DNA of 64,000 nt, taken from positions 82,527,160 to 82,591,159 of the forward strand of contig JBANSL010000005.1 in the NCBI GenBank assembly GCA_037127255.1, given 5' to 3'. This DNA is from Persicaria tinctoria (lineage: Eukaryota; Streptophyta; Magnoliopsida; Caryophyllales; Polygonaceae). Below are positions 11,650 to 22,633 of this stretch, in pieces. How positions within the stretch are numbered: position 1 is the stretch's first letter; each line of letters opens with the position of its first letter. The notes under the pieces were generated by a model. That model saw nothing but the letters and a program-made list of their open reading frames with translations, was not told the DNA's origin and did no database searches. Position numbers and translations under genes: made by a program.

Positions 11650-11683
11650 GGAAATGTGTTTTCCTTGGCTATCCACCAGGCCA
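11650..11683 (+). repeat. 34-bp direct repeat, copy at the truncation point
   Basis: Exact copy of 11532-11565 joined to unrelated DNA. This pattern fits template-switching repair of a double-strand break. Confidence 0.93.
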
Positions 11684-14430
11684 TGAAAGTATAATAGAAT
11701 AGCAAAGTTGCATTGAAACTGATGAGCTAACGAAGGAACATAAACAACAATGATGTGATAACATACCTTTGGACAAGATTTAAACTCTACCTTTAACTGT
11801 TTGTCATTTGACTCATTGCTCCTCTTCATGCTTTTCTCTCAAGATCCTCAATGCTAGCTCTTGCCATAAATTCAAGGCCCTAAAAACTCATAATATAAAA
11901 AATGATATTAGCCACATCTTCAAATTTCTAATAATAAAATTATTAAATGAATTCAGGGAACAAAGAATAACCCATAATCCATATGCGAGAAAAGGTAGAG
12001 GAGAATATGAACAATTGCCTAAAACTAAGATGGAATATATACCATAAAACTTAATCACTTCAAATCTTACAACTTCAATTACTCTATCCGTTTCAAGAAC
12101 CAAAATCAATGGAATAAGCAACCTGCAAAGCTGCTCCCAACAAACCAGACCCAGCCCCCCACCAACATAAAACACATATCTAAATAGAAGTGAGAACACT
12201 ATGAATAAGCTGGTGAGAAAAACCTAACAGTCAAGCACCGTAAACTTGTTCTAACTTGTGCCCCAAGCAAAGAAAAATTAGCACAAAGAGCAAATGATCA
12301 TTAATTAATAAAGGAATGAAGAATATTTCTCCATTTACTTTTGAAAAGCTGCAACAGGTGCTATGTATATGAATAATAAGACAATAGTTGCACACTCATT
12401 TTCAAATGGAATAGATTGGGATAGAGAATACAATGAACTATCAAGCATTGGTTTCAAACCCTTATAGCATCCTAAAACCCAAAAATGATTTATACAATGA
12501 AGCTAATCTCCATCTCCGCTAATAGAATAAATTAGATTAGATTAAAACCTAACATCCAAGCTAAATCACGATGCTGCTGCACAAAGATCCTTATCAAAAT
12601 CAGCACGTGGTTAGTTTGTAAAGGGTTTTATTTGTGCAATAGGTACAAGTGGTTACAAAACATCCAAGCATATGAACTTATGAACAAATATTATGTGAAA
12701 TGATTTATACAAAAAAATCATTTCAAATACCTGAATAACTATGCATCACACAAGCTTAGTGGATGGGTTTATTATCAAAGGAAGTGGTTTTGATCACACA
12801 AATAATTTAAGTCCTAATTAAGAATTCAATTCAAAACAAAAAATAAAATCATAAACTTTTTCATTCACCTTCGCCGAGAAGCAACTGTGGCAATAGTGGT
12901 GGGCAATCGTCCTCTCCATTCTGCAGTTCTGAGAAGAAATAAACAAGTAGATAGCGAATTAGGGGCCTATTGAAGAAAAAAGGAATTTCAAAAGTAAGTT
13001 GTATCAAGTAAAAACACAACCAAGTTTTGACTTTAATTTGAACCATGAATAGTTCTTACAAAAAGGACAATGTGATAGATTTCCTAGTTCATCTCGGGAC
13101 ACTGAAACCGCATCCTTCCAAAATCATATTATGAAAAATCCAATGTTGAGTTTGCTAAGCTGATTGAGCTCCGGAGAAAGAGTGCCAGTGCCAGTGAGCT
13201 CTGTATTGTAAGAGAAGTGCCTAAGAGTCATATTAATTCAATCATATTAGTACTCCTCCTTTCTCATTCCAAATGGTTTCCTCTTCTTTTTCTTTAAAAA
13301 AAACTCAGTGATTTAAGCTATGTGAGGCCTTTAATACCACCTCCTAGCTGACCTTTGAGCCCCATAATTGACAATTTCCTGACAAGCAGTAGAATCATGC
13401 AGCAAAATTGGATGTTAGAGACACTCAAAGGGTAAAACAAGAGTGAAGTGAACTAAGGGAAGAAGTTATATATATGAAGCCCGAAAAGGAGCTATCAAGG
13501 ACCTTCCTACTGTCTAAAACTAATCAAGGGAAGGGATAAACACCTCTTGTAAACCAGCTAAGGAATTCAATTTATCCATCAATTAGGCACAAGTCATTGA
13601 TGATAGGTTGCAAATAAATAAAATTTAAATTTAAATACATAATCTTTATCTTTCTTTTTCAGTTATATATTGTTATGCCATAACCTAAAGTAGTGGTATT
13701 AAGGAAGATCACGCTTTTCATTCAGGCATTTTTGCAAACATCCGATGGGCACGTTTCAGCAATCAATGCAGCGGCCATAGAAGGTGCTTTAATGGACAAA
13801 GATATAAGAGAGGGAGAAAGAAACAAAGAACCTTCTTGACAATCTGGGGTGTAATCGTAGAGGAAAATCCTAAACCTGCCAAGAACATCACTGTACCTGC
13901 AGCTAGTACTCCCGCGCATCACCTCGACACCATCTTTTTCCTTCTTCAAATCGCCCATCTTCTCCTCGCTGAACATCACCATCTCTCCTTCTCCTGCAAC
14001 TCTATTCTCTTCACTTCCACAACGAAGGAGGTTTAGTTCCGAGGGAGAATGGAGATCTGTAAAGGAGATGTAAAGAGCAACGAAAAAGGAGGGGAGAGAA
14101 GTTGGGAATCTGAGATTAAGCACAAGTGACCATACCTGGGCTGCTGCAAGGCCACGATGACGGAGACGGGAGAAGCAATGAGAGAAAATCGTCTCTTGTA
14201 CGTTCTTTCGATGTTCTGAAATTAGGGTTTCCTTTTGGATTTCAAGTTTTTGATTTCTAAGCAGATATGGAGGAGATTAATGAAGGAGGAGTTAAGAGCG
14301 AGAGCAAGAGTGGTTCTAGATCTAGATCTGAGAGTGGGAGGCAAAGAATGGAAAAAGGGGTTAGGGTAAGGGAAATGGGAGGCAGAGAATGGGATAAGAT
14401 AGGATGGTAAGAGTTTTTTTTTTTTTTTTT
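11684..14430. other. non-coding stretch with possible minus-strand exons
   Basis: No protein family was recognised. Gene-like signals exist on the minus strand: an exon-sized piece at about 12869-12928 has an acceptor (TTTCTTCTCAG) and a donor (AAG|GTGAATG). A CT-rich leader-like stretch with a CAG|GTATGG donor lies near 14130-14250. A 133-codon minus frame (13722-14123) lacks recognisable motifs. This may be the inside of the CACTA element that ends at 14607, or a decayed host gene. Confidence 0.3.
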
Positions 14431-14607
14431 AATAATTGATAAAAGCTATTATTATGCAACGGTACCACTTTACCGTGGCAAAGTTAGCTAAAAGTTATCA
14501 ACAGTGCAAACGCCGTCGCACAACCGTCACAAAAATCCATATATTTGCGACCACAAATCCTTCCCGTTTCTAAATCCGGTAGCAAAAGGAATTTTTTTTT
14601 TGTAGTG
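14430..14607 (-). mobile_element. CACTA (En/Spm) transposon terminus
   Basis: Read on the minus strand, the edge at 14607 begins CACTACAAAAAAA and is followed by subterminal words typical of plant CACTA elements (GTGACGGTTGTGCGACGG, TTGCCACGG). The next three bases outside are TGA, a candidate 3-bp target duplication. No matching left end (CACTACAAAA on the plus strand) was found upstream, so its partner is lost or beyond recognition. No transposase was recognised. Confidence 0.75.
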
Positions 14608-14702
14608 TGAATAGGACTACCAAGGTGAAAAGACAGGATGCTTTAATAATAGGCTCGTGATTCGATTTGATCGTTAATGGTTGAAGAGCTACAAGTACAT
14701 TC

Positions 14703-14744
14703 ACTTTTATTAAAGTGAAAGCATCTATTCACTTTAATAAAAGT
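14703..14744. repeat. perfect 17-bp hairpin in unit 1
   Basis: ACTTTTATTAAAGTGAA pairs exactly with TTCACTTTAATAAAAGT across an 8-nt loop. It is kept in units 2 (15899-15940) and 3 (17092-17133), where only the loop changes. Confidence 0.85.
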
Positions 14745-15326
14745 AATGTAAAAGCATATGTTCACTTTAAAAAAAGCAGCATTAATTACCGAACTGAATT
14801 TAGAAAAATTGGAGCTATCCGTTTTTGTCATGTGCTGTTCAATTTGTACTTGGTAGAAATTCTAATTCCTACCGTACGTACACTGGGAAGCTTAACTTTA
14901 TTGGACTAATGATAGTGTGTCTGATGACATCTTCCTAGTGTAAATTGTAAAGGACGTCCACCCATAAAAAACAGATGGGATATATGATGGATCCCATATG
15001 CCCTATCACCCATCCTCACCAGTATAAAATTTATGAACTTGAGGACCCATGTAAGTCCATGAATTGGAGTGGGTGATGGGTTTTCTTACTATATACAATA
15101 ATTAATTGGTTGGTTTTTGGCTTATAAATCCATTGCAAAATTTTAATTTTAAGCAAATACATCTATTGCGTTTGCTTTATGGCTTCTATTACTAGGACTA
15201 CTCTATTTCAGTTTTTTTTTCCATGTCTCTTTAATTTATCTACCCCTTTCTTCTTCTTAATCTTTTTTTTGGAATTGTTGGTTCGAATTTTAGGTGGAGT
15301 ACGTAGACGTACCGATCACAGTTTAC

Positions 15327-15584
15327 CTAGGTTGAAAGACTGAAGATCCATGTATGGGTGAAGATCATTTTTATATTTTGACGAAATGAACACAACACCG
15401 GGTTATACGAGATATATATTTCTTTGTGAAAATGTACGTGTGCTCTATAGCCAAAAATGGCATTAAGCTCAATTACCTTAGGCTCTTGTGTATTGAAATC
15501 AAAATGAGTTTTTGATAGAGGTGAGTGGCTAACGACCTGTTGAGGCGGAGATGAGTATAAAGCAGGGAGATTGATGGATACCAA
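15327..15584 (-). other. 85-codon frame of tandem unit 1, unknown
   Basis: An 85-residue minus-strand frame starting MVSINL and ending WIFSLST recurs at the same place in units 2 (16520-16777) and 3 (17724-17981), with no indels and about 80-90% identity. No family was recognised. Conservation may only reflect recent duplication of the DNA, and no transcript signals are evident. Treat as an unproven small ORF. Confidence 0.3.
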
Positions 15585-18102
15585 TTCAATGGTTAGGTTC
15601 CATCAATGGCTTATTTGAGATAACGTGGATACCAATTAGATTGTTGAGTTGAAGGCTCTAATTTTTGTTGTTTCTTCGATCAAGCTATTACTACTATTAT
15701 TATGTATTTATGTATCTCATCTGATATTGGGAGCAATAAATGAATTAAAGGAATATGTATATCTCATTGTTAATCTTTAGAGAAATAGTCATTCATTAAC
15801 GGCCGAATAGGACTACCAAGGTGAAAAGACAGGATGCTTTAATAATAGACTCGTGATTCGATTTGATCGTTAATGGTTGAAGAGCTACAAGTACATTCAC
15901 TTTTATTAAAGTGAAAGCATCTATTCACTTTAATAAAAGTAATGTAAAAGCATATGTTCACTTTAAAAAACACAGCATTACCTAATTGAATTTACAAAAA
16001 TTGGAGCTATCCGTTTTTGTCATGTGCTGTTCAATTGGTAGAAATTCTAATTCCTACAGTACGTACATTGGGAAGTTTAACTTTATTGGGCTAAGGATAG
16101 TGTGTCTGATGACATATGAGAAATTAAGCTTCCCAGTGTAAATTGTAAAGGACGTCCACCCACAAAAAACAGATTGTATGGATCATGGATCCCCTATGCC
16201 CTATCACCCATCCCCACCTGTATAAAATTTATCAACTTGAGGACCCATGTAAGTTCATCAATTGCAGTGGGTGATGGGTTTTCTATATACAATAATTAAT
16301 TGGTTGTTTTTTTGTTTCTAAATCCATTTGCAAAATTTTAATTTTAAGTAAATACATCTATTGCGGTTGCTTTATGACTTCTATTACTAGGACTACTATA
16401 TTTTAATTTTTTTTTCCATGTCTCTATAATTTATCTACCCCTTTCTTCTTCTTTTTTTTTTTTGGAATTGTTGGTTTGAATTTTAGGTGGAGTACGTAGA
16501 CGTACCAATCACAATTTACCTAGGTTGAAAGACTGAAGATCCATGTATGGGTGAGGATCATTTCTATATTTTGACGAAATAAACACAACACCAGGTTATA
16601 CGGGATATATATTTCATTGAGAAAATGTACGTGTGCTCTATAGCCAAAAATGGCCTTAAGCTCAAATACCTTAGGCTCTTGTGTATTGAAATCAAAATGA
16701 GTTTTTGATAGAGGTAAGTGGCCAACGACCTGATGAGACGGAGATGAATAGACGGTAAGGAGATTGATGGATACCAATTCAATGGTTAGGTTCCATCAAT
16801 GGCTTATTTGAGATAACGTGGATACCAATTAGATTGTTGAGTTGAAGGCTCTAATTTTTGTTGTTTCTTCGATCTAACTATTACTACTATTATTATGTAT
16901 TTATGTGTCTCATCTGACATCGGGAGCAATAAATGAATTAAAGGAATATGTATACCTCATTGTTAATCTTTACAAAAATAGTCATTCATTAACGGCTGAA
17001 TAGGACTATCAAGTTGAAAAGACATGATGCTTTAATAATAGGCTCGTGATTCGATTTAATCGTTAATGGTTGAAGAGCTACAAGTACATTCACTTTTATT
17101 AAAGTGAAAGCATTTATTCACTTTAATAAAAGTAATGTAAAAGCATATGTTCACTTAAAAAAAAGCAGCATTACCTAACTGAATTTACAAAAATTGGAGC
17201 TATCCGTTTTTGTCATGTGTTGTTCAATTGGTACTTGGTAGAAATTCTAATTCCTACAGTACGTACACTGGTAAGCTTAACTTTATTAGGCTAATGACAA
17301 TGTGTCTGATGGCATATGAGAAGTTAAGCTTCCTAGTGTAAATTGTAAAGGACGTCCACCCATAAAAACCAGATGGGATGGATCATGGATCCCCTATGCC
17401 CTATCACCCATCCTCACTAGTATAAAATTTATGAACTTGAGGACCCGTGTAAGTTCATGAATTGCAGTGGGTGATGAGTTTTCTTACTATATACAATAAT
17501 TAATTGGTTGTTTTTTGGCTTCTAAATCCATTGCAAAATTTTAATTTCAAGTAAATACATCTATTGCGGTTGCTTTATGGATTCTATTACTAGGACTACT
17601 CTATTTCAGTTTTTTTTCCCCATGTCTCTTTAATTTATCTACCCCTTTCTTCTTCTTTTTTTTTTTTGGAATTGTTGGTTTGAATTTTAGGTGGAGTACG
17701 TAGACGTACCAATCACAATTTACCTAGGTTGAAAGACTGAAGATCCATGTATGGTTGAGGATCATTTCTATATTTTGAGGAAATGAATACAACACCAGGT
17801 TATACGGGATATATATTTCTTTGTGAAAATGTATGTGTGCTCTATAGCCAAAAATGGTCTTAAGCTCAATTACCTTAGGCTCTTGTGTATTGAAATCAAA
17901 ATGAGTTTTTGATAGAGGTGAGTGGCCAACGACCTGATGAGGTGGAGATGAACAGACAGCAAGGAGATTGATGGATACCAATTCAATGGTTAGGTTCCAT
18001 CAATGACTTATTTTAGATAGCCTGGATACTAATTAGATTGTTGAGTTGAAGGCTCTAATTTTTGTTGTTTCTTCGATCTAGCTATTACTATTATTATTAT
18101 TA

Positions 18103-20046
18103 GAGGTTAGGTCATGTGTTTATAGCTCTTATGGTGTTAAGTGTTAACAACTATAAGCCATTGGATCGTTATAAATTGAGGGCTGAGATTCATTCCCGAA
18201 TTTTGGGTTTTTTTTAATTAGAAAATTGAAAATCCACCGTTTCATCTTTCCCAAGCGCGTGTATTCAACCCAAATCTATCTTCTTTTTTTTTGGATAAAA
18301 CAAAATCACTTTCTTTTTGGGTACCCAGAACGTCTCTTGTCGTAGGGCGAAACCGGCGAGCGAGTTCATCCAACCGGTGCAACTGCTCTCCGACACCTTC
18401 TTCTTCACCGACGCCCCCATTCAGCCAAGCAATATGGACAGCGGCGGCGACGAGCACCACCGCAATAGTTGCTGCAACCGAAGGATCGGAGGAGCGAACC
18501 CGACCTCCATCTCCAAGTCGTGTTCGCTAGTCGGGAAGATTCTACACCATGGGTTAGTTCCAATTCTATGACAATGTTTTGCTTAATTGATAGTGAACAT
18601 CGATTTTTTATTTAGGCGTGGATTGATTTTTTATTTAGGTGTGGGTTGAACTCCGATTTTTGGAGAGAGAAGAATGTCGATTAGGGTTTTCCCTTTTTTT
18701 ATAAAAAATCCCGCTGCATATCGGTTGATTAATGATGAAATTCGAGTATTAATTTGTTTATACTGCTGAATGTTTATCCTGTAGAAAGATGCATCGATTT
18801 CTCATGTGTATTGGTGAATATTTGGTGAATACTGGATGAATTTTTTTTATGAGTTTTTAATGAATAATTGTGATAGATTGACGAATATTGGATGAATATG
18901 TGAAGAATATTAATGAATATTGAAGTTATTATGTAGGTGTATGAATATTGTAAGAATACTAGATGAATCTTTTATGGTTTTTTAATGAATAATTGTGATA
19001 TGTCGATGAATATTGTTTGACTATGTGAAGAATAATTATGAGATATGGAGTAATAGTTGATGAATATTTGCTGAATGTGAGATGAATATATGTGAATTAT
19101 TGATGAATCGTTCATGTGTCTAGCAGGGAGGAAGATGATGGCTAGAAGAGTTGGAAACACAAACCCCATCGTAGGGAACGAAACATTTTCAGACAAATCA
19201 ACGGGAAAACGGTCAGTGTATCCCGAAGACCGCAGTGACGACTTTAATTTGAAAAACAACCAGTGCGAGCTGAAATGGGACAGAAAACAACAACTTCCAA
19301 TGTGAAGAATATTAATGAATATTGGAGTTATTATGCAGGTGTATGAATCTTGTAAGAATACTAGATTAATCTTTTATGGTTTTTTAATGAATAATTGTGA
19401 TAGGTCGATGAATATTGTATAACTATGTGAAGAATAATTATGAGATATGGAGTAATAATTGATGAATATTTGTTGAATGTGAGACGGATATATGTGAGTT
19501 ATTGTTGAATCTTTAATAAATGATGAAGATGACTTACCACAACTTGATGAATAATTTATGAATGTTTGATCAATATGAGATCTTCACTTTGACATCTCAC
19601 ATACTCATAAATATTCACGTCCGGTTTCATTTGATTGAGAAAATAATTTTTAAAAAATGAAGTTGTTAACAATTGTAACAAAAAATAAATTAAAAAAAAT
19701 CAAGATGGCCCCCCTTTTTTCTCCAAATCTGGATTCCACCGATCTTTATTTGATTGAGAAAATAATTTTAAAAAAGGAATTTGTTAACAATTGTAACCAA
19801 AAATAAATAAATAAAATCAAGGTGGTCCCCTTTTTCTCCAAATCCGGATTCCAGCAGTTACATTAATTATGTGAGTGTTTCACACGCACGTTTGAGTGAG
19901 AGTACAGTGATTTTTGAGTGGGCCCCAACCTTTTAATTAAAAAACAAAAAAAAAACAGATTAAATCGTAGCCTTTGATTTGGATTCGATCAACGGTCATA
20001 ATTTGTTAACACAAAACATGTTAAGCCTTGTAAACATTTGATCCAT

Positions 20047-20050
<4 letters not shown>
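18103..20050. mobile_element. Mutator-like DNA element inserted in an ATT microsatellite
   Basis: This 1.95-kb segment interrupts the third tandem unit. Its ends are imperfect inverted repeats: about 33 of the first 48 bases match without gaps, including GTGTTAACAA at the same offset on both sides. Both flanks are ATT repeats, so a 9-bp target duplication of ATTATTATT is possible but cannot be proved. Inside are a direct repeat of about 210 bp (18899-19108 and 19301-19512), a shorter one near 19630 and 19748, and two exon-like CG-richer patches (18300-18560 and 19109-19300). No transposase is visible, so it would be non-autonomous, possibly carrying captured gene pieces. Confidence 0.65.
19109..19300 (+). 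other. exon-like patch inside the Mutator-like element
   Basis: An unusually coding-like 190-bp stretch (balanced composition, open for about 60 codons, 19114-19305) lies between the two copies of an AT-rich 210-bp direct repeat. It follows CTAGCAG, which has the form of a splice acceptor. The peptide (starting MARRVGNTNPIVG after an upstream Met) matches no family known to me. Captured gene fragment is an inference. Confidence 0.35.

Positions 20051-20097
<47 letters not shown>
20051..20097. repeat. (ATT)n microsatellite
   Basis: About 15 ATT repeats at the right flank of the Mutator-like element. The shorter run at its left flank (18085-18102) is the other part of the same microsatellite. 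Confidence 0.95.
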
Positions 20098-20479
20098 GTA
20101 TTTATGTGTCTCATCTGACATGGGAGCAATAAATGAATTAAAGGAATATGTATATTTCAAAAAATAAAAAAAAGGAATATGTATATCAGTATATAGATTT
20201 GTAACTAATTAAGAATTTAAAGAAGCATGGCTATTAACCCCTACTATAGATTATAGAATAGGCACCCATACTTGCTTTGTGATTGCTATTTCCCACTAAC
20301 TAACTTCAGCCATCAGCCAAGAGTGAATGTAGTATCAATTTTGATAAAGGTGAACTCCTCTTTAGTCTTCACCACTCTTTTTACTCTCCCTTTACTCTCC
20401 TACCGTAGTTTTTTTTTAGTGGTACGTGTATGGTTAGGCCTAAAAGTATTGTGTACTATGTCAAGTTTATACATATAGC

Positions 20480-20920
20480 TAGACCTGTGAAACGAGTTAT
20501 TTGGGTCGGGTTCGGGTCGGGTCACTTCGTGTCTCGGATAAAACGGGTCCCGGGTAAAACGGGTTCCGGGTATTTTCGGGTTGACTCGAACCCGAATTTG
20601 ACCGAGTTTCGAGTCATTTCGGGTTTATCAATTTTTTCTTTTTTAAATTAAAAAAATCATGATTTGATAATTTTGCGATAAATTTTAATTATATATAAAA
20701 AAATTAATTATATATAATTATAAATCAACCGGGTAAATCGGGTCAAAATTACCGGGTCAATCGGGTCACTGGGTTGAAACCCAGATGACCCAGAAAATTT
20801 CCGGTTTTTCGGGTTCAAGTCGAAAAAAAATTCCGGGTCAAAATTTTCGAGTTCGGGTCGAAAATTTTCCGAGCGTTCGGATCGGGTCGACCGGGTCGGG
20901 TTGTGTTTTCACATGTCTAC
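20480..20920. repeat. GGGTCGGG-rich degenerate repeat
   Basis: The words CGGGTCGGGT, CGGGTAAAACGGGT and their complements are scattered over about 440 bp, with an AT-rich core near 20640-20720. This is a familiar kind of plant dispersed repeat, probably a non-autonomous DNA element, but its ends were not resolved. The small open frames here are by-products. The flanks 20170-20470 and 20920-21130 show no gene. Confidence 0.5.
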
Positions 20921-21149
20921 ATATAGCTCATAATGTATTAGCCCAAATTGTATGTAGGAAACAGACAAATGAATTATGAATGCAGTTACGTTATCCTCCT
21001 TAAATATGGGTCCATGTGATGCAGTGATGCCCATAAAAGGAGGGAAGGGATGGGGAAAAAGTGGGGCTGTCACTGTCAGCTGCGATAAATAAGGGCAAAC
21101 AACAAGCCCAAAATCGGAAGAAAGAGTTGAAGACTATGTAAACAACTTC

Positions 21150-21990
21150 CACCCAGAAAGGATCTTACTATTTACACGGTCAAAGTTTCGCCGTTCACAC
21201 GATTTGCGATCGCGTATTGCGAGTACGTGGATCCGCGCACCCGCAATGCGCGGTCGCACTATTTTTTTGTTTTTAAAAAAAATCTTTTTCCAGATCCCCC
21301 ATTGTTGAAGTCGAATTTCAGGTCTGAATTTAGCATTGCTATTGATGCAATCCACTGACAGATCTAGGTTCAGATCTCGTCTCCGGCGGAAGGAGAGGAA
21401 GAGGGAGGAGATGGAGACGAGGAAGGCGGAGTGCTGGTGGAGGGAGAGGCGGCGGGGGTAGGAGGGGCGTTTGAGGTCGGCGGCGGTGGGAGATTGGGCG
21501 ACTGAGGAGACCGTGAAGAAGGCAAGCACCGCGGAAAAGAGTATCTCATGGCTGCAATTTCAGATCTGGGTCCACTAACGGATCTGGGTTCAGATCTCAT
21601 CTCCGACGGGAGGGAAGGCGGAAGGAGAGGAAGAGAAGGTGGCAGTGGTACGAGGGGCAACTAAGGTCGGCGGCAACGCGATCGGAGATCTCCTCGAAGA
21701 GGCGGTGGAATATTGGGTGACTGAGGAGACCACAAGGAAGGCGACTCATGGCTGTTGTTGTTGAGTGGAAGAGAGAGACAAGCACCAATTAAGGGGTTTA
21801 GCGATGGTGAATGAACAGAATCTCAGGACGAGATGTGAGCAGGAGAGAGTGGGGAAGTGCGCGACTCCGTGATGCGCGTGCGAAGATTTTGTTTTTTTGA
21901 CCGCGAACTCGTGATGCGTAGTTGCGGATCCTTTCCGTGTAAATTGCGCGAAATTGACCGTGTAAATAGCAATTCTGACCCAGGAAAAGC
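21150..21990. mobile_element. non-autonomous DNA element with inverted ends and internal duplication
   Basis: Both ends contain CTATTTACACGGTCAA in inverted orientation (near 21168-21183 and 21955-21971), followed inward by related CG-rich words such as CGCGTATTGCGAG and CTCGTGATGCG. Between them a GGAG- and CAGATCT-rich stretch is duplicated with a shift of about 222 bp (21360 onward and 21582 onward). No target duplication was found and no protein recognised. The minus-strand frames of up to 131 codons look like leader or UTR sequence, not a real product. Confidence 0.55.
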
Positions 21991-22430
21991 AGAAGGGATA
22001 AATGGAATATGGATCCTTCAAAGGCCAAAACACTAAAAAAAAAAAAAAAACTTAAAGTAAAAAAATTAGCTTTTTTTTTAAACCAATATTTCTTTCTCAT
22101 TTATACTTGAAAAAACTAGCTAGTCCCCCTCCCCACCCTATAAATTAAGTCTTCTTTCAAGGGCAAATACGTTTGGTATGTGAATGAATAATCTAACTTT
22201 AGATTAAAATATAATATATCTAGATCAAATTCTTTAAAAAAGTATTTGGATCAAAGTGTATTATTAATTACGATTTTTCTATGTTATGTCCTTAGGGCAT
22301 AGAATAAAGACCCTAAATTGAGAAAAAATCCATACTAAAAAGTCAAACGACTATAAAAATCTAATTAAAAAAAAGGCTAAAATAATTAAAAAATTAAACT
22401 TATTGTATTTCATAGTAATGTTATAGCTTA

Positions 22431-22633
22431 TCAACATATTCAAACTCAAATCAATATGTCTAACATTAACAAAGGCACATATACCCATATATATAAAAAA
22501 ATTGCAACTTCAGGTGCATTTTCTCAAACCAATACGCTTTGCATTAACAATGTCACATACACCCAACAAATTAAAAAATATGCAAGTTCAGTTGCAATTT
22601 TCAAACAATCACAAATTCAAGAAGGTTTCCCAT
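22431..22633 (+). pseudogene. LINE ORF1 C-terminal remnant
   Basis: A frame open from the left edge of the LINE reads about 66 codons and ends in TGA at 22631-22633, where its last bases form ATGA with the ORF2 start (ATG 22632). It contains two in-frame copies of a 26-codon repeat (78-bp period, about 22464 and 22542) with the shared pattern IN-x2-TYT-x3-KK-x-A-x-S-x-A. The kept frame and the overlap support a real ORF1 end truncated at its 5' side. The ORF1 family itself was not recognised. Confidence 0.55.

Larger units (their letters stand above)
8773..11683 (+). mobile_element. Ty1/copia retrotransposon (copy 2), 3'-truncated
   Basis: The element starts with a probable short 5' LTR (about 8773-8947, TGTTAGAATGG...TTTCTTCA) and the primer site TGGTATCAGAGC. 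Gag, protease and integrase follow. It stops within the end of the integrase region; reverse transcriptase, RNase H and the 3' LTR are missing. The break carries a 34-bp copy of sequence from 118 bp upstream. The left LTR limit is inferred from the TG start and usual length; no target duplication can be tested because the right end is lost. Confidence 0.88.
9058..11683 (+). pseudogene. copia gag-protease-integrase, truncated and broken
   Basis: Gag starts at ATG 9058 (an open GTG lies 12 nt upstream). It carries a copia gag domain and one zinc knuckle CDFCKEKGHTKDYC near 10060. A change of frame with probable loss of some tens of bases occurs near 9602-9610, where gag jumps to another frame. 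A TAG at 10661-10663 breaks the protease-integrase join. Protease shows WIVDSGATDH near 10390. Integrase has the zinc-binding region near 10800-10910 and the core motifs DLWGPY and RSDNG, but the third catalytic position reads NGRVKRKHR, a Lys where copia integrases have Glu. The frame runs into the duplicated 34 bp and stops at 11686. Confidence 0.9.
14608..18102 (+). repeat. three tandem copies of a 1.2-kb unit
   Basis: Units start GAATAGGACTA at 14609, 15804 and 16998 (spacing 1195 and 1194 bp) and are roughly 90% or more alike by eye. Each contains a perfect 17-bp hairpin, the same GTACGTAGACGTACC-like palindromic stretch, and an 85-codon minus-strand frame. The third unit is cut at 18102 by a DNA transposon and resumes at about 20098 (GTATTTATGTGTCTCATC). 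A more diverged fourth copy lies near 28850-29220 and a fragment near 40605-40700. The unit is not recognised. It lacks LTR or LINE motifs and could be a non-autonomous element multiplied by unequal exchange. Confidence 0.88.

Noticed and set aside
11684..14430. Intact host gene on the minus strand
   Set aside because: Some splice-like signals exist, but no exon could be linked to another in phase and no domain was recognised.
21134..22100. Minus-strand ORFs of 63-131 aa
   Set aside because: They lie in a duplicated GGAG-rich leader-like stretch inside an inverted-end element and share no recognisable motif.
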